48,906 bases of DNA from an uncultured Enterobacteriaceae bacterium (GTDB lineage: Bacteria > Pseudomonadota > Gammaproteobacteria > Enterobacterales > Enterobacteriaceae), in assembly GCA_947631255.1 (NCBI GenBank), contig CANRKT010000022.1, positions 1-48,906 of the forward strand, written 5' to 3'. The position numbers and the translations under genes are program-made. Below, in pieces: positions 32,558 through 43,395 of the stretch (position 1 is the first letter of the stretch; the number at the start of each line of letters is the position of its first letter). The notes beneath the pieces are model-generated. The model was not told the origin of the DNA. It ran no database searches and was given only the letters and a program-made list of their open reading frames with translations.

Positions 32558-34087
32558 ATGCTATTACCCTGGCTAATACTAATCCCCTTTATCGGCGGTT
32601 TCTTCTGCTGGCAGACCGAACGCTTCGGCGTGAAAGTGCCTCGCTGGATTGCGCTGATTACCATGGGGCTGACACTGGCACTGACTCTGCAATTATGGTT
32701 GCAGGGTGACTATTCGCTGACGCAGACTGAGGGTTTGCCACAGTGGCAGTCTGAGTTCGTTCTGCCATGGATCCCGAGTTTTGGTATCTCAATCCATCTT
32801 GCGGTTGACGGTCTGTCGTTGCTGATGGCGGTCCTTACTGCATTGCTGGGTGCTCTGGCGGTACTTTGTTCTTGGAACGAGAATCAAAAATATCAGGGCT
32901 TTTTCCACCTGAACCTGATGTGGATCCTCGGCGGTGTGATGGGTGTGTTCCTCTCCATTGACCTGTTCCTGTTCTTCTTCTTCTGGGAGATGATGCTGGT
33001 TCCGATGTACTTCCTGATTGCGTTATGGGGTTATAAATCCTCTAACGGGAAGACACGTATCAATGCTGCGAACAAGTTCTTTATCTACACCCAGGCCAGT
33101 GGCTTGGTGATGTTGATTGCGATTCTGGGCTTGGTATTCGTGCATTACAATGCGACCGGCGTCTGGACATTTAACTACGAGCAGTTACTGAATACGCCGA
33201 TGTCCCACGGTGTTGAATGGCTGTTAATGTTGGGCTTCTTTATTGCTTTTGCAGTAAAAATGCCGGTCGTACCGTTGCACGGTTGGTTACCTGATGCTCA
33301 CTCACAGGCACCTACAGCGGGTTCGGTTGACCTTGCTGGTATTTTGCTGAAAACCGCAGCGTATGGCCTGTTACGTTTCTCTCTGCCACTGTTCCCTGAA
33401 GCCTCTGCTGCTTTCGCACCTGTTGCGATGGGGCTGGGTGTTGTCGGTATCTTCTACGGTGCATGGCTGGCTTTTGCCCAGACCGATATCAAGCGTCTGA
33501 TTGCTTATACCTCGGTTTCACACATGGGCTTTGTGTTAATCGCCATCTACACCGGTAGTCTGCTGGCTTACCAGGGGGCGGTGATTCAGATGATTGCTCA
33601 TGGTCTGTCTGCTGCCGCGCTGTTCATTATTTGCGGACAACTTTACGAGCGTCTGCATACCCGTGATATGCGCCAGATGGGTGGCTTGTGGAACAAAATT
33701 AAGTGGTTGCCAGGTCTGTCATTATTCTTCGCTGTTGCTAACCTCGGGATGCCGGGAACGGGTAACTTTGTCGGTGAATTTATGATCCTGTTCGGTAGCT
33801 TCCAGACCGTACCGGTTATCACGGTTATTGCTACCTTTGGTGTGGTGTTTGCCTCGGTTTATTCACTGGCAATGTTCCATCGTGCTTACTTCGGTAAGGC
33901 GCAAAGTGAGATAAGTGATAAGCAACTGCGTGGTATGACAGCGCGTGAATTCTCAATCATTTTATTCCTTGCGGCACTGTTAGTTCTGTTGGGTATTTTC
34001 CCACAGCCAATTCTGGATACCTCTCATGCTTCCATGAGTAATATTCAGCAGTGGTTCACGCAGTCCATTTCTACTACAAGGCCGTAA
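32558..34087 (+). CDS. nuoM: NADH-quinone oxidoreductase subunit M
   Basis: NuoM is the middle antiporter-like proton-pumping subunit. The 509 residues match E. coli exactly. FFFFWEMMLVPMYFLIALWG carries the conserved Glu of span 5. KMPVVPLHGWLPDAHSQAPT includes the broken-helix lysine region, and LAFAQTDIKRLIAYTSVSHM is typical of all antiporter-like subunits. AAGGGACA lies upstream. nuoN follows after six bases. Confidence 0.98.
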   Translation: MLLPWLILIPFIGGFFCWQTERFGVKVPRWIALITMGLTLALTLQLWLQGDYSLTQTEGLPQWQSEFVLPWIPSFGISIHLAVDGLSLLMAVLTALLGALAVLCSWNENQKYQGFFHLNLMWILGGVMGVFLSIDLFLFFFFWEMMLVPMYFLIALWGYKSSNGKTRINAANKFFIYTQASGLVMLIAILGLVFVHYNATGVWTFNYEQLLNTPMSHGVEWLLMLGFFIAFAVKMPVVPLHGWLPDAHSQAPTAGSVDLAGILLKTAAYGLLRFSLPLFPEASAAFAPVAMGLGVVGIFYGAWLAFAQTDIKRLIAYTSVSHMGFVLIAIYTGSLLAYQGAVIQMIAHGLSAAALFIICGQLYERLHTRDMRQMGGLWNKIKWLPGLSLFFAVANLGMPGTGNFVGEFMILFGSFQTVPVITVIATFGVVFASVYSLAMFHRAYFGKAQSEISDKQLRGMTAREFSIILFLAALLVLLGIFPQPILDTSHASMSNIQQWFTQSISTTRP

Positions 34088-34093
34088 TTCGCG

Positions 34094-35551
34094 ATGACTA
34101 TAACTGCTCAACATTTGATTGCGCTACTCCCACTGTTAATCGTCGGATTGACGGTGGTGGTTGTGATGCTCTCCATTGCTTGGCGACGCAACCACTTTCT
34201 TAGTGCCACGCTTTCAGTTATTGGCCTCAATGCTGCATTAGTTTCTTTGTGGTTTGTGGGTCAGGCTGGTGCTATGGATGTCACCCCGATGATGCGGGTT
34301 GACGGTTACGCCATGCTGTATACCGGGCTTGTGTTACTGGCAAGTCTGGCAACCTGTACTTTTGCTTACCCGTGGTTACAAGGCTACAACGACAACCGTG
34401 ATGAGTTTTATCTGCTGGTACTGATTGCGGCCTTGGGGGGTATTCTGCTGGCGAACGCGAACCATCTGGCTGCGCTGTTCCTCGGCATTGAATTGATCAC
34501 CTTACCGCTGTTTGGTCTGGTGGGTTATGCCTACCGTCAGAAACGTTCACTGGAAGCCAGTATCAAGTACACCATTCTGTCAGCGGCGGCGTCTTCGTTC
34601 CTGCTGTTTGGTATAGCGCTGATTTATGCTAATTCTGGTAGCTTGTCATTCATTGAACTGGGTAAAAGTCTGACTGCCAATGCGATTTACGAGCCGCTAT
34701 TGTTGGCAGGCTTGGGTCTGTTGATTGTCGGTCTTGGCTTTAAACTGTCACTGGTACCTTTCCACCTGTGGACGCCAGATGTCTATCAGGGGGCGCCAGC
34801 ACCGGTTTCGACCTTCCTGGCTACTGCCAGTAAAATCGCTATCTTTGCTGTCGTGATGCGTCTGTTCCTCTATGTCCCAGTGGGTGAGAGTGAAGCAATA
34901 CGTGTGGTATTAGGTCTGATTGCTTTCGCCTCAATCCTGTTCGGTAACTTGATGGCGCTGACGCAGTCTAATATCAAACGCCTGTTGGGCTATTCATCTA
35001 TTGCCCATTTGGGTTATTTGCTGGTGGCGCTGATTGCTCTGCATGACGGTACGCTGTCAATGGAAGCGGTAGGTGTTTATCTGGCAGGTTACCTGTTCAG
35101 CAGCCTCGGTGCATTCGGTGTGGTCAGCTTGATGTCCAGTCCGTACCGTGGCTCTGACGCTGACTCGCTGTACTCTTACCGTGGACTGTTCTGGCATAAA
35201 CCGGTTCTGTCTGCGGTGATGACCATCATGATGCTGTCGCTTGCGGGTATCCCAATGACACTGGGCTTTATCGGTAAGTTCTACATCATTGCTGTGGGTG
35301 TTCAGGCTCATCTGTGGTGGTTAACCGGTGCAGTGGTAGTAGGTAGTGCGATTGGTATCTACTATTATCTGCGTGTGATGGTTAGCCTCTATCTGAGTGC
35401 GCCAGAGCAGCTTAACCGTGATACTCCGTCCAACTGGGCGCTGAGTGCCGGTGGTATCGTGGTGCTGATTTCTGCCATTCTGGTTCTGGTTCTGGGTGTC
35501 TACCCACAACCGCTTATCAGTCTGGTGCAGATGGCTCAGCCATTGCTGTAA
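34094..35551 (+). CDS. nuoN: NADH-quinone oxidoreductase subunit N
   Basis: NuoN is the proximal antiporter-like subunit and completes the operon. The 485 residues equal the E. coli length. [20 protein letters not shown] holds the conserved membrane Glu, [20 protein letters not shown] the broken-helix lysine, and [20 protein letters not shown] the family signature. No good ribosome site precedes the ATG, so translation probably depends on coupling to nuoM. A strong terminator follows. Confidence 0.98.
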   Translation: MTITAQHLIALLPLLIVGLTVVVVMLSIAWRRNHFLSATLSVIGLNAALVSLWFVGQAGAMDVTPMMRVDGYAMLYTGLVLLASLATCTFAYPWLQGYNDNRDEFYLLVLIAALGGILLANANHLAALFLGIELITLPLFGLVGYAYRQKRSLEASIKYTILSAAASSFLLFGIALIYANSGSLSFIELGKSLTANAIYEPLLLAGLGLLIVGLGFKLSLVPFHLWTPDVYQGAPAPVSTFLATASKIAIFAVVMRLFLYVPVGESEAIRVVLGLIAFASILFGNLMALTQSNIKRLLGYSSIAHLGYLLVALIALHDGTLSMEAVGVYLAGYLFSSLGAFGVVSLMSSPYRGSDADSLYSYRGLFWHKPVLSAVMTIMMLSLAGIPMTLGFIGKFYIIAVGVQAHLWWLTGAVVVGSAIGIYYYLRVMVSLYLSAPEQLNRDTPSNWALSAGGIVVLISAILVLVLGVYPQPLISLVQMAQPLL

Positions 35552-35569
35552 TCTCACCGTTGATGCAAT

Positions 35570-35595
35570 AAAAAAACCGCTTCGGCGGTTTTTTT
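35570..35595 (+). terminator. Rho-independent terminator of the nuo operon
   Basis: AAAAAAACCGC and GCGGTTTTTTT form an 11-bp stem around a UUCG tetraloop, one of the most stable hairpin loops, with a 7-base T tract. It ends the 15-kb nuo transcript. Confidence 0.95.
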
Positions 35596-35663
35596 ATGGG
35601 CGAAAGTAGCCAAATTTGTTATCACCATGGTTCTGATAATCTGACCTGCAATAAGGCCCCCCT

Positions 35664-36122
35664 ATGATCCAATGGCATAATCTCCACCATAGTGAGTTAA
35701 CCACCGCCCAGCTCTATGCCTTGCTCAAACTCCGTTGTGAGGTCTTTGTTATCGAACAAAACTGTCTCTATGCGGAACTGGATGGTGAGGATTTAGTCGG
35801 TGAAAATCGGCATATTCTTGCCCTCGATGAGGGAGAGATTGTTGCTTACGCCCGAGTCCTTAAAAGTGACGACCCGCTTGAACCCGTTGTTATTGGACGA
35901 GTGATTGTCTCGTCCCGGCTACGCGGACAGAAACTCGGCGAGCAGCTGATGGCATATGCTCTTGAGGTTTGCCAGCAACAGTGGCCGGATAAGGCGATTT
36001 ACCTCGGTGCTCAGGCACATTTAAAACACTTTTATGCCCGGTTTGGTTTTTCAGCTGTCACGCCAGAATATGATGAGGATGGTATTTTGCATATTGGTAT
36101 GGCAAAAGACCCGACAGACTAA
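35664..36122 (+). CDS. elaA: GNAT family N-acetyltransferase ElaA
   Basis: ElaA is a soluble GNAT-fold acetyltransferase homologue whose physiological substrate is unknown. The 152 residues include LLKLRCEVFVIEQNCLYAEL and the acetyl-CoA-binding region VIGRVIVSSRLRGQKLGEQL (about 76-95), followed by YLGAQAHLKHFYARFGF. AAGG precedes the ATG. It lies between nuo and men as in E. coli, but elaB and rbn (elaC), present there, are missing here. A terminator separates it from menF. Confidence 0.94.
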   Translation: MIQWHNLHHSELTTAQLYALLKLRCEVFVIEQNCLYAELDGEDLVGENRHILALDEGEIVAYARVLKSDDPLEPVVIGRVIVSSRLRGQKLGEQLMAYALEVCQQQWPDKAIYLGAQAHLKHFYARFGFSAVTPEYDEDGILHIGMAKDPTD

Positions 36123-36180
36123 ATAGGTCAAAAGTGTCTATAGTTAAAGGAGATACATTTTTTTCAAAAGAATCTAGCAT

Positions 36181-36210
36181 AACTCACTGAATAAAGAGGT
36201 GAGTTTTTTT
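36181..36210 (+). terminator. Rho-independent terminator after elaA
   Basis: AACTCAC pairs with GTGAGTT across an 11-base loop, running straight into seven T. It lies 58 bases after elaA and immediately upstream of the men promoter. Confidence 0.75.
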
Positions 36211-36218
36211 ATTCCATG

Positions 36219-36243
36219 AAAACCACGTATAATGAGTGGTTTT
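36219..36243 (+). promoter_or_regulatory. men promoter -10 element inside an inverted repeat
   Basis: A consensus TATAAT (36228-36233) sits in the 9-base loop of a perfect 8-bp inverted repeat, AAAACCAC / GTGGTTTT. The -35 position would fall in the T-run of the elaA terminator, a poor match, so the promoter may need an activator. Transcription would start near 36240, upstream of the GTG used for menF. The palindrome could be a repressor operator. Confidence 0.5.
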
Positions 36244-36263
36244 CAAAGGGGGGTGAAGTCAAG

Positions 36264-37565
36264 GTGAACTCAGTCGCCACAGCACTGCGAAAAATGCAGC
36301 GAGAGCTGAATCAGGAATTTACTGATGAACCGGGCTTCCGGATCCTCAGTGTAGCACTGAGTTTGAGTGAGCGGTCAGATCCACTCGGCTGGCTTACCAG
36401 ACAAGTCATCTATCCTCAGTTTTACTGGCAGCATCGCGACGGAAAAGAAGAGGTCGCTGCGTTAGGTCAGGTGAAGATCTTCTCTGCACTTAAAGACGCG
36501 CGAATTTTTTGTCAGCAACATGCGACCTTACCGAACGTTCGGCTCTGGGGACTGAATGCGTTTGATTTAACGCAAGGTTATCTTTTTCTTCCTCGCTTTG
36601 AGTGGCGCAGACAAGGCGGCGAAGCCGTGCTCAGGCTCTATCTCTACAGTGAAACCTCTTTAAAAGAGGATGTTCGTCAGGTTCTGACACTAATCGAACA
36701 GCTCATGCCAGAAGCCTCAATTCCACCGCTGAATCTCCAGCTATCCAGTGAAACTCATTACCCCGCGCAGCCAGAATGGTGTGACTTGATTAACAAGGCC
36801 ATTACGACGATTGAACAGACCGTTCTGGATAAAGTAGTGTTAGCCAGGGCAACCGATCTGGTCTTTTCTTCAGCGGTGTCAGCGGCGGGATTTATGGCGG
36901 CAAGTCGACGACTTAATCTGAATTGCTACCATTTTTTGATGGTCTTTAATGCCAGACAGGTTTTCCTGGGTTCCAGCCCGGAACGGCTGTGGCAGCGTCT
37001 TGACCGGCGTCTGGATACCGAAGCTCTGGCAGGCACAGTGGCCAGTCATGAAGATGATGGTCATGCCCGGGCATTGGCTGACTGGCTGTTAAAAGACGAT
37101 AAAAATCAGCGAGAAAATATGCTGGTATTGGAGGACATCTGCCAGCGTCTGCAAAATGTGGTTGATGAACTTGATGTTTTACCCCCAGAAGTGATTCGGT
37201 TGCGTAATGTTCAGCATTTGAAACGCGATATTTACGCTATGCTGAAAAAACCCGATGACCAGATTTGTCTGGAGCAGCTACAGCCCACAGCCGCCGTCGC
37301 CGGGTTACCGCGTGAGCAAGCGCGTGAATTTATCGCCCGTAATGAACCTTTTGATAGGGAATGGTATGCCGGTTCCGCAGGGTATTTATCGATTCATCAG
37401 AGTGAATTCTGTGTGGCGTTAAGATCGGCAAAGGTCACGGGTGATACCGTACGTCTCTATGCCGGAGCCGGGATCGTGGCCGGCTCGGTTGCACTTCAGG
37501 AATGGCAGGAAATAGAGAATAAGGCGGCTGGATTACGGACTTTATTGTTGAAAAACAGTCACTAA
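36264..37565 (+). CDS. menF: Isochorismate synthase MenF
   Basis: MenF converts chorismate to isochorismate, the first committed step of menaquinone synthesis. The GTG start ([15 protein letters not shown]) is chosen for three reasons: an AGGGGGG site ten bases upstream, the match to the E. coli N-terminus (MQSLTTAL), and the catalytic lysine falling at residue 190 ([11 protein letters not shown]) as in E. coli MenF. An ATG at 36216 lies before the predicted transcription start. The chorismate-binding domain (about 170-430) contains [28 protein letters not shown] and YAGAGIV. The product is 433 residues. It heads menFDHBCE. Confidence 0.94.
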   Translation: MNSVATALRKMQRELNQEFTDEPGFRILSVALSLSERSDPLGWLTRQVIYPQFYWQHRDGKEEVAALGQVKIFSALKDARIFCQQHATLPNVRLWGLNAFDLTQGYLFLPRFEWRRQGGEAVLRLYLYSETSLKEDVRQVLTLIEQLMPEASIPPLNLQLSSETHYPAQPEWCDLINKAITTIEQTVLDKVVLARATDLVFSSAVSAAGFMAASRRLNLNCYHFLMVFNARQVFLGSSPERLWQRLDRRLDTEALAGTVASHEDDGHARALADWLLKDDKNQRENMLVLEDICQRLQNVVDELDVLPPEVIRLRNVQHLKRDIYAMLKKPDDQICLEQLQPTAAVAGLPREQAREFIARNEPFDREWYAGSAGYLSIHQSEFCVALRSAKVTGDTVRLYAGAGIVAGSVALQEWQEIENKAAGLRTLLLKNSH

Positions 37566-37647
37566 ATACAATCTTCACGACGCAGGTCAATTTCCTTTCG
37601 GCTGCGGTATCTATACTGTCCAGATAAAACTGTCTCAGGACAATAAT

Positions 37648-39315
37648 ATGTCAATAAGCACATTTAACCGCCGTTGGGCGGCCACTATTCTTGAAGCTCT
37701 GACCCGACAGGGGGTGCGTCATGTCTGTATTGCGCCGGGTTCGCGTTCCACTCCGTTGACGCTGGCGGCGGCGGAAAATAGTGCATTGACCTGCCACAGC
37801 CATTTTGATGAGCGGGGTTTAGGGCATCTGGCACTCGGGTTGGCTAAAGCCAGCGGTGAACCAGTAGCGATTATTGTCACCTCCGGAACGGCGGTCGCAA
37901 ATCTTTACCCTGCGGTCATTGAGGCCGGGCTCACGGGTGAAAAATTGGTTTTACTCACCGCCGACAGACCCCCGGAGCTGATTGACTGCGGCGCGAATCA
38001 GGCGATTCGTCAGCAGGGTATTTTCAGTAGCCATCCTGCGGCCAGTGTCAATTTACCTCGTCCTTCACAAGATATTCCTGCTCGCTGGCTGGTATCCACT
38101 CTCGATAGCGCCATGGGTCAGTTAGCCGCCGGGACACTCCATATCAACTGTCCCTTCGCTGAACCGCTGTATGGGGTGATGGATGAGACAGGCCTGGACT
38201 GGCAAAAAGCACTGGGGGACTGGTGGGAAAGCGACCAGCCCTGGTTGCGAGAAATGCGTGCGACAGGTGTGGTGGTGCAACCTGACTGGTCAGAGTGGCG
38301 TCAAAAGCGTGGTGTTGTGATTGCAGGAAAAATCTCTGCTGCTGAAGGAATAAAACTGGCTGCCTGGGCAAAAATACAGGGCTGGCCATTAATCGGCGAT
38401 GTGTTATCGCAAACGGGTCAGCCCTTGCCTTGCGCTGATTTATGGCTGACAGATAAAGCGGCGGACTGTCTGCAACAGGCTGAAATTGTTATTCAGTTTG
38501 GTGGGCATTTAACCGGGAAACGTGTTTTACAGTGGCAGGCTTCCTGCCAGGCAGAAGAATACTGGCTGATTGACTCGGCAGTCGGACGACTGGATCCCGC
38601 ACATCATCGAGGTCGTCGGCTGGTGGCAGAAATAGCCGCCTGGCTTGATAATCATCCGCCACAAAGTGCCCCCAGCTGGGCGGCTGAGTTGCAGACACTG
38701 GCCACCGCCACCTTACGGCAGGCTGAAGCGCAGACAGAATGCTTTGGTGAAGCGCAAGTCGCGCAGCGTATCGGACGATTACTGCCTGAAGCGGGGCAGC
38801 TATTTGTCGGTAATAGTCTGGTCGTCAGATTAATTGACGCTCTGGCACAATTACCTGCGGGCTATCCGGTATTCGGCAATCGGGGAGCCAGTGGTATTGA
38901 CGGGCTTATCTCTACCGCAGCCGGTGTACACCGGGCCAGTCTGCGCCCCACACTGGCCATTATTGGCGACCTTTCGGCACTCTATGACATGAGCTCTCTG
39001 GCGTTATTACGTGACACCTCAGTTCCCTTGGTGTTACTGGTCGTGAACAATAATGGCGGACAAATTTTCTCAATGCTTCCGACTGCAGCTGAACAACGAG
39101 AACGTTTTTACACGCTGCCTCAGAATGTTAACTTTTCCCATGCCGCAGCGATGTTTGGTCTGGCTTACCAGCAACCCAGGCACTGGGATGAACTCCAGAC
39201 CGCAGTCGGTGAGGCCTGGCAGCATGCAGGTACGACACTGATAGAGGTGATGGTTGAACCGACAGCGGGTGTGGACTGTTTAAAGCAGTTACTGGAGCAG
39301 GTTAAAACAACATGA
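37648..39315 (+). CDS. menD: SEPHCHC synthase MenD
   Basis: MenD is the thiamine diphosphate enzyme that joins the succinic semialdehyde unit from 2-oxoglutarate to isochorismate. The 555 residues have the three ThDP-enzyme domains. The cofactor glutamate is Glu55 in [27 protein letters not shown] is at 29-44, and the C-terminal [15 protein letters not shown] plus [12 protein letters not shown] form the Mg-ThDP site. CAGGA precedes the ATG. It overlaps menH by four bases. Confidence 0.97.
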   Translation: MSISTFNRRWAATILEALTRQGVRHVCIAPGSRSTPLTLAAAENSALTCHSHFDERGLGHLALGLAKASGEPVAIIVTSGTAVANLYPAVIEAGLTGEKLVLLTADRPPELIDCGANQAIRQQGIFSSHPAASVNLPRPSQDIPARWLVSTLDSAMGQLAAGTLHINCPFAEPLYGVMDETGLDWQKALGDWWESDQPWLREMRATGVVVQPDWSEWRQKRGVVIAGKISAAEGIKLAAWAKIQGWPLIGDVLSQTGQPLPCADLWLTDKAADCLQQAEIVIQFGGHLTGKRVLQWQASCQAEEYWLIDSAVGRLDPAHHRGRRLVAEIAAWLDNHPPQSAPSWAAELQTLATATLRQAEAQTECFGEAQVAQRIGRLLPEAGQLFVGNSLVVRLIDALAQLPAGYPVFGNRGASGIDGLISTAAGVHRASLRPTLAIIGDLSALYDMSSLALLRDTSVPLVLLVVNNNGGQIFSMLPTAAEQRERFYTLPQNVNFSHAAAMFGLAYQQPRHWDELQTAVGEAWQHAGTTLIEVMVEPTAGVDCLKQLLEQVKTT

Positions 39316-40085
39316 TACTGCATGCGATTTCACGCGCCGGAAGTCAGCCGCAACGGCCCTGTATTGTCTGGTTACATGGATTTTTAGGTAACCACCAGGA
39401 GTGGGAGCCCGTCAGTACCGCCTTTTATGAGTGGCCCCAGCTATGGTTGGATCTGCCGGGACATGGCGCTTCTGTCGACTTGCAAACCATTGACTTTGCT
39501 ACCACTGATGCCTTAATTGCTACAACATTAGCGTATCACCATATTGAGCATTACTGGCTAGTCGGATACTCATTAGGTGGACGTCTGGCGATGTATCACG
39601 CCACTCATCATAGAGCATCAGGTTTGCGCGGTCTGGTGGTTGAAGGGGGGCATCCTGGGCTGGCTAACGACACGGATAGGGAAGCCCGCTTGCGGCATGA
39701 TGCCGGCTGGGCGGAAAGATTTCGCCATGAAAAACTCAGCCGGGTTCTCGAGGACTGGTATCAGCAACCGGTTTTCAGTGATCTTGATGAACAGCAGCGT
39801 ACCGCATTAGTGGCTTTACGCAGCCAGAATAATGCCGTTGCACTGGCCGCCATGCTGGAGGCTGTCTCTCTGTCCCGCCAGCCTGATTTACAAGCTGCGC
39901 TTTTGCAGCTTACTCTTCCTTTTTATTATCTGTGTGGTGAGCGTGATGTGAAATTTCGCGCCATTGCCACCCGTCTCGGCCTCAAACCTGAAGTTATCCC
40001 GGGCGTTGGACATAATGCGCATCGCGATGCAGCTGCTGTGTTTAGTGCCCGACTATTAACCTTATTGCATGATTCTACATTCTAA
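39312..40085 (+). CDS. menH: SHCHC synthase MenH
   Basis: MenH is an alpha/beta-hydrolase-fold lyase that eliminates pyruvate from SEPHCHC to give SHCHC. The catalytic triad is visible: Ser87 in GYSLGG, Asp212 in GERDVKF and His234 in GVGHNAHRD. The oxyanion region [13 protein letters not shown] is at 19-31. The 257 residues are close to the E. coli length of 252. It starts inside the menD stop (ATGA). Confidence 0.96.
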   Translation: MILHAISRAGSQPQRPCIVWLHGFLGNHQEWEPVSTAFYEWPQLWLDLPGHGASVDLQTIDFATTDALIATTLAYHHIEHYWLVGYSLGGRLAMYHATHHRASGLRGLVVEGGHPGLANDTDREARLRHDAGWAERFRHEKLSRVLEDWYQQPVFSDLDEQQRTALVALRSQNNAVALAAMLEAVSLSRQPDLQAALLQLTLPFYYLCGERDVKFRAIATRLGLKPEVIPGVGHNAHRDAAAVFSARLLTLLHDSTF

Positions 40086-40100
40086 TTTTAAGGACTGATG

Positions 40101-40958
40101 ATGATCCCTGTTGATGAAAATATGCTGTATGCACCGGTTGAATGGCAGGATTGCTCCGAAGGATACAGTGATATTCGCTACCATAAGTCTGTCGATGGTA
40201 TTGCTAAAATTACGATTAATCGCCCACAGGTACGTAACGCTTTTCGCCCATTAACGGTGAAAGAGATGATCGATGCGCTGGCTGATGCCCGTTACGATGA
40301 CAATATCGGGGTGATTATTCTCACTGGCGAAGGGGACAAAGCGTTCTGTGCCGGGGGCGATCAGAAGGTACGTGGCGATTATGGCGGCTATCAGGATGCC
40401 AGCGGGACTCACCACCTCAACGTGCTGGACTTCCAGCGTCAGATCCGTACCTGTCCTAAGCCAGTAGTGGCCATGGTGGCGGGCTACTCTATTGGTGGCG
40501 GGCATGTACTGCACTTGATGTGTGACCTGACCATCGCTGGGGAAAATGCCATCTTCGGCCAGACCGGACCGAAAGTCGGCTCCTTTGATGGCGGGTGGGG
40601 CGCTTCTTATATGGCCCGCATTGTCGGTCAGAAAAAAGCGCGTGAAATCTGGTTCCTGTGCCGTCAGTACGATGCAGCCCAGGCGCTGGATATGGGACTG
40701 GTCAATACCGTGGTGCCGTTAAATGAACTGGAAAAAGAAACCGTTCGTTGGTGCCGTGAAATGCTGCAAAACAGCCCGATGGCGCTACGTTGCCTGAAAG
40801 CGGCGTTAAATGCCGATTGTGACGGACAGGCAGGTTTACAAGAACTCGCTGGTAACGCAACGATGCTGTTCTATATGACTGAAGAAGGTCAGGAAGGGCG
40901 CAATGCCTTTAACCAGAAAAGACAGCCAGACTTCAGCAAATTTAAACGGAATCCGTAA
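40101..40958 (+). CDS. menB: 1,4-dihydroxy-2-naphthoyl-CoA synthase MenB
   Basis: MenB is a crotonase-family enzyme that cyclises O-succinylbenzoyl-CoA to DHNA-CoA. The second of two adjacent ATGs is used, because AAGGA is six bases upstream of it and only three from the first; it also gives the family length of 285. Motifs are [35 protein letters not shown] (oxyanion hole) and [14 protein letters not shown]. The last has the Gly typical of bicarbonate-dependent type I MenB. The sequence is almost identical to E. coli MenB. It overlaps menC by one base (TAATG). Confidence 0.97.
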   Translation: MIPVDENMLYAPVEWQDCSEGYSDIRYHKSVDGIAKITINRPQVRNAFRPLTVKEMIDALADARYDDNIGVIILTGEGDKAFCAGGDQKVRGDYGGYQDASGTHHLNVLDFQRQIRTCPKPVVAMVAGYSIGGGHVLHLMCDLTIAGENAIFGQTGPKVGSFDGGWGASYMARIVGQKKAREIWFLCRQYDAAQALDMGLVNTVVPLNELEKETVRWCREMLQNSPMALRCLKAALNADCDGQAGLQELAGNATMLFYMTEEGQEGRNAFNQKRQPDFSKFKRNP

Positions 40959-41923
40959 TGCGTCGGGCTGAAGTATGGCAGTATCAGATCCCCATGGATG
41001 CTGGGGTGATATTACGCAATCAGCGTCTGAAGCAGCGTGAAGGTTTGTTGGTACGACTCACGCAGGGGGAGCAAACCGGCTGGGGTGAGATTGCGCCATT
41101 ACCGGGCTTCAGCCATGAGACTCTGGCTGAAGCGCGATCGGCGCTACTTGGCTGGCTGGAAAGCTGGCAGTCAGCAACGGAGGCTCCATTACCGGAGCTG
41201 CCTTCGGTTGCCTTTGGTTTAAGCTGCGCTTTAGCTGAACTGACGGGGGGCTTACCGCAGAGAGCTGACTATCGAGTCGCACCGTTATGTAGCGGCGATC
41301 CTGATAAACTGATCCTCGCACTGGCTGCCATGGCAGGTGAAAAAGTGGCTAAGGTAAAAATTGGCGAATATGAAGCGGTGCGTGATGGCATGGTGGTCAA
41401 TTTACTGCTTGAGGCGGTGCCTGAATTGCGTTTGCGCCTTGATACCAATCGTCGCTGGACGCCACTGAAAGCGCGGCAGTTTGCCAAATATGTCAATCCG
41501 GCTTATCGCTCACGTATTGCCTTTATTGAAGAGCCTTGTCAGACCCCTGAGCAGTCACGTGAGTTTAGTCTGGAAACCGGGATTGCTATCGCCTGGGATG
41601 AAAGTCTGCGCGAAGCGGACTTTATTTTCCAGTCGGAACCCGGCGTGGTCGCTGTGGTGATTAAACCCACACTGACTGGCAGCCTGGACAGGATCCGAGA
41701 ACAGGTCGCTGCTGCTCATCAGCAGGGGCAAATCGCGGTGATAAGCTCTTCTCTGGAGTCTAGCCTTGGTTTAACTCAGCTCGCGCGTATCGCTGCCTGG
41801 TTAACGCCAGGTGTGATCCCGGGTTTAGATACGCTGACGTTGATGCAGGCTCAGGTCATACGACGCTGGCCGGAGAGTCAGCTTCCTTGCTGGTCGTTGG
41901 ATAATCTGGAACAGATACGATGA
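40958..41923 (+). CDS. menC: o-Succinylbenzoate synthase MenC
   Basis: MenC is an enolase-superfamily dehydratase that turns SHCHC into o-succinylbenzoate. The catalytic residues line up: Lys132 and Lys134 ([10 protein letters not shown]), the Mg ligands Asp162 (LDTNRRW), Glu191 (EEPC) and Asp214 (AWDES), and Lys236 ([10 protein letters not shown]). The 321 residues are one more than in E. coli. Overlaps with menB and menE indicate coupled translation. Note the operon order is F-D-H-B-C-E although MenC acts before MenE and MenB in the pathway. Confidence 0.96.
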   Translation: MRRAEVWQYQIPMDAGVILRNQRLKQREGLLVRLTQGEQTGWGEIAPLPGFSHETLAEARSALLGWLESWQSATEAPLPELPSVAFGLSCALAELTGGLPQRADYRVAPLCSGDPDKLILALAAMAGEKVAKVKIGEYEAVRDGMVVNLLLEAVPELRLRLDTNRRWTPLKARQFAKYVNPAYRSRIAFIEEPCQTPEQSREFSLETGIAIAWDESLREADFIFQSEPGVVAVVIKPTLTGSLDRIREQVAAAHQQGQIAVISSSLESSLGLTQLARIAAWLTPGVIPGLDTLTLMQAQVIRRWPESQLPCWSLDNLEQIR

Positions 41924-43287
41924 CTTTTCACCGCTGGCCCTGGCAGCACTGGGCAGAGTTACGTGGAAATGATGAGGCACTCATTCTGGAAGGGCTGACA
42001 CTCGACTGGACGACCTTATGCCAGCGTGTTGATGCCCTTGCCGGTGGTTTTCATCAGCAGGGTGTTAAAGCGGGTGATGGGGTGGCACTGCGTGGAAAGA
42101 ACAGTACAGAGATATTGCTGGCCTGGATGGCATTATTACAGTGTGGTGCCCGCGTTCTGCCACTAAACCCCCAGTTTCCAGAAGAGTTTTTAGGGGATTT
42201 ACTTCCCGGTCTCACGCTTTCCTGGGGGATTTCATTACCAGATGAAAAATCTGTCGCGGGTTTACCCGTTTTGCAATGGATAACTGCTGCCCCCTGGCAG
42301 GCGTGCTGGCAGCCCGACAGACTGGCATCCATGACGCTGACGTCCGGGAGCTCAGGTATTCCTAAGGCGGCAGTGCACACTTGTGCTGCCCATCTGGCGA
42401 GTGCTGCAGGTGTCCTCTCAAGGTTGACCTATGGTGCGAAAGATAGCTGGTTACTGTCACTACCCTTATTTCATGTTTCCGGACAGGGGATTTTTTGGCG
42501 CTGGCTTCAGGCTGGGGGAGGGCTGGTGGTCAAACCTGACCTTGCACTCGCCAGTGCTTTACAGGGATGCACGCACGCTTCACTGGTGCCCACTCAGCTA
42601 TGGCGCTTGCTGGAACAAAAACAGGTATTCACGTTACGCGAAGTTTTGTTGGGCGGTGCAACCATTCCGGTAGCGTTGACACAGCAGGCTACCGCTGCCG
42701 GATTAGCCTGCTGGTGTGGCTATGGACTCACCGAACTGGCCTCGACCGTATGTGCTAAACCTGCGGATGGTTTACCTGATGTCGGTGCTGTACTGCCCGG
42801 ACATCAGCTTAAAATCGTGGACGGGGAGATTTGGTTACGCTCAGCAACACTTGCCAGTGGTTACTGGCGTGAGGGTGAATTAGTCTCGCTCTGTAATGCT
42901 GAAGGTTGGTTTCCAACGCGTGATCTGGGGGAATTAAAGGGTAATAGACTCCAGATTATCGGGCGCGCTGATAATCTGTTTTTTAGTGGTGGAGAAGGCA
43001 TTCAGCCAGAGATTGTTGAGCAGATAATTTCCCGGCATCCTTCAATAGAGCAGGTATTTATTGTACCGATGACGGATGTGGAATTTGGACAGCGTCCGGT
43101 GGCAATAGTGGCCGCGAGGGGGGAGATTGATTATCAGGAAATAAATCTCTGGCTGAACGATAAATTACCGCGTTTTCAGATCCCCGTGCACTGGTATACC
43201 TTGCCTGAGCCGTTCAGACAGGAGGGAATTAAAGTTTCACGTCAAAAACTGGTTTCATGGGTTACACAGAGGCTGTTATTACCTTGA
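41920..43287 (+). CDS. menE: o-Succinylbenzoate-CoA ligase MenE
   Basis: MenE activates o-succinylbenzoate with ATP and CoA and belongs to the ANL adenylate-forming family. The P-loop TSGSSGIPK is at 141-149, GYGLTELAS holds the A5 motif, the hinge region around [19 protein letters not shown] the A7-A8 motifs, and the C-terminal [10 protein letters not shown] the A10 lysine. The 455 residues are close to the 451 of E. coli. It overlaps menC by ATGA and is the last men gene. A perfect palindrome follows. Confidence 0.96.
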   Translation: MTFHRWPWQHWAELRGNDEALILEGLTLDWTTLCQRVDALAGGFHQQGVKAGDGVALRGKNSTEILLAWMALLQCGARVLPLNPQFPEEFLGDLLPGLTLSWGISLPDEKSVAGLPVLQWITAAPWQACWQPDRLASMTLTSGSSGIPKAAVHTCAAHLASAAGVLSRLTYGAKDSWLLSLPLFHVSGQGIFWRWLQAGGGLVVKPDLALASALQGCTHASLVPTQLWRLLEQKQVFTLREVLLGGATIPVALTQQATAAGLACWCGYGLTELASTVCAKPADGLPDVGAVLPGHQLKIVDGEIWLRSATLASGYWREGELVSLCNAEGWFPTRDLGELKGNRLQIIGRADNLFFSGGEGIQPEIVEQIISRHPSIEQVFIVPMTDVEFGQRPVAIVAARGEIDYQEINLWLNDKLPRFQIPVHWYTLPEPFRQEGIKVSRQKLVSWVTQRLLLP

Positions 43288-43341
43288 TAGTGCCCGTAAC
43301 ATGTTACAGCATGGCATCGATCCCAATATTCTATAAAGAGA

Positions 43342-43373
43342 AAGGCCTGAGTTATCATGATAACTCAGGCCTT
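43342..43373. terminator. Perfect 32-bp palindrome between menE and katA
   Basis: The left half AAGGCCTGAGTTATCA is exactly complementary to the right half, with no spacer, between two convergent genes. No long T-run follows on either strand. A shared bidirectional terminator is most likely, although an uninterrupted palindrome is also typical of a protein-binding site. A smaller palindrome, GTAACATGTTAC, lies at 43296-43307. Confidence 0.6.
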
Positions 43374-43395
43374 GTTGACCGAACCTCTGGTTCTG

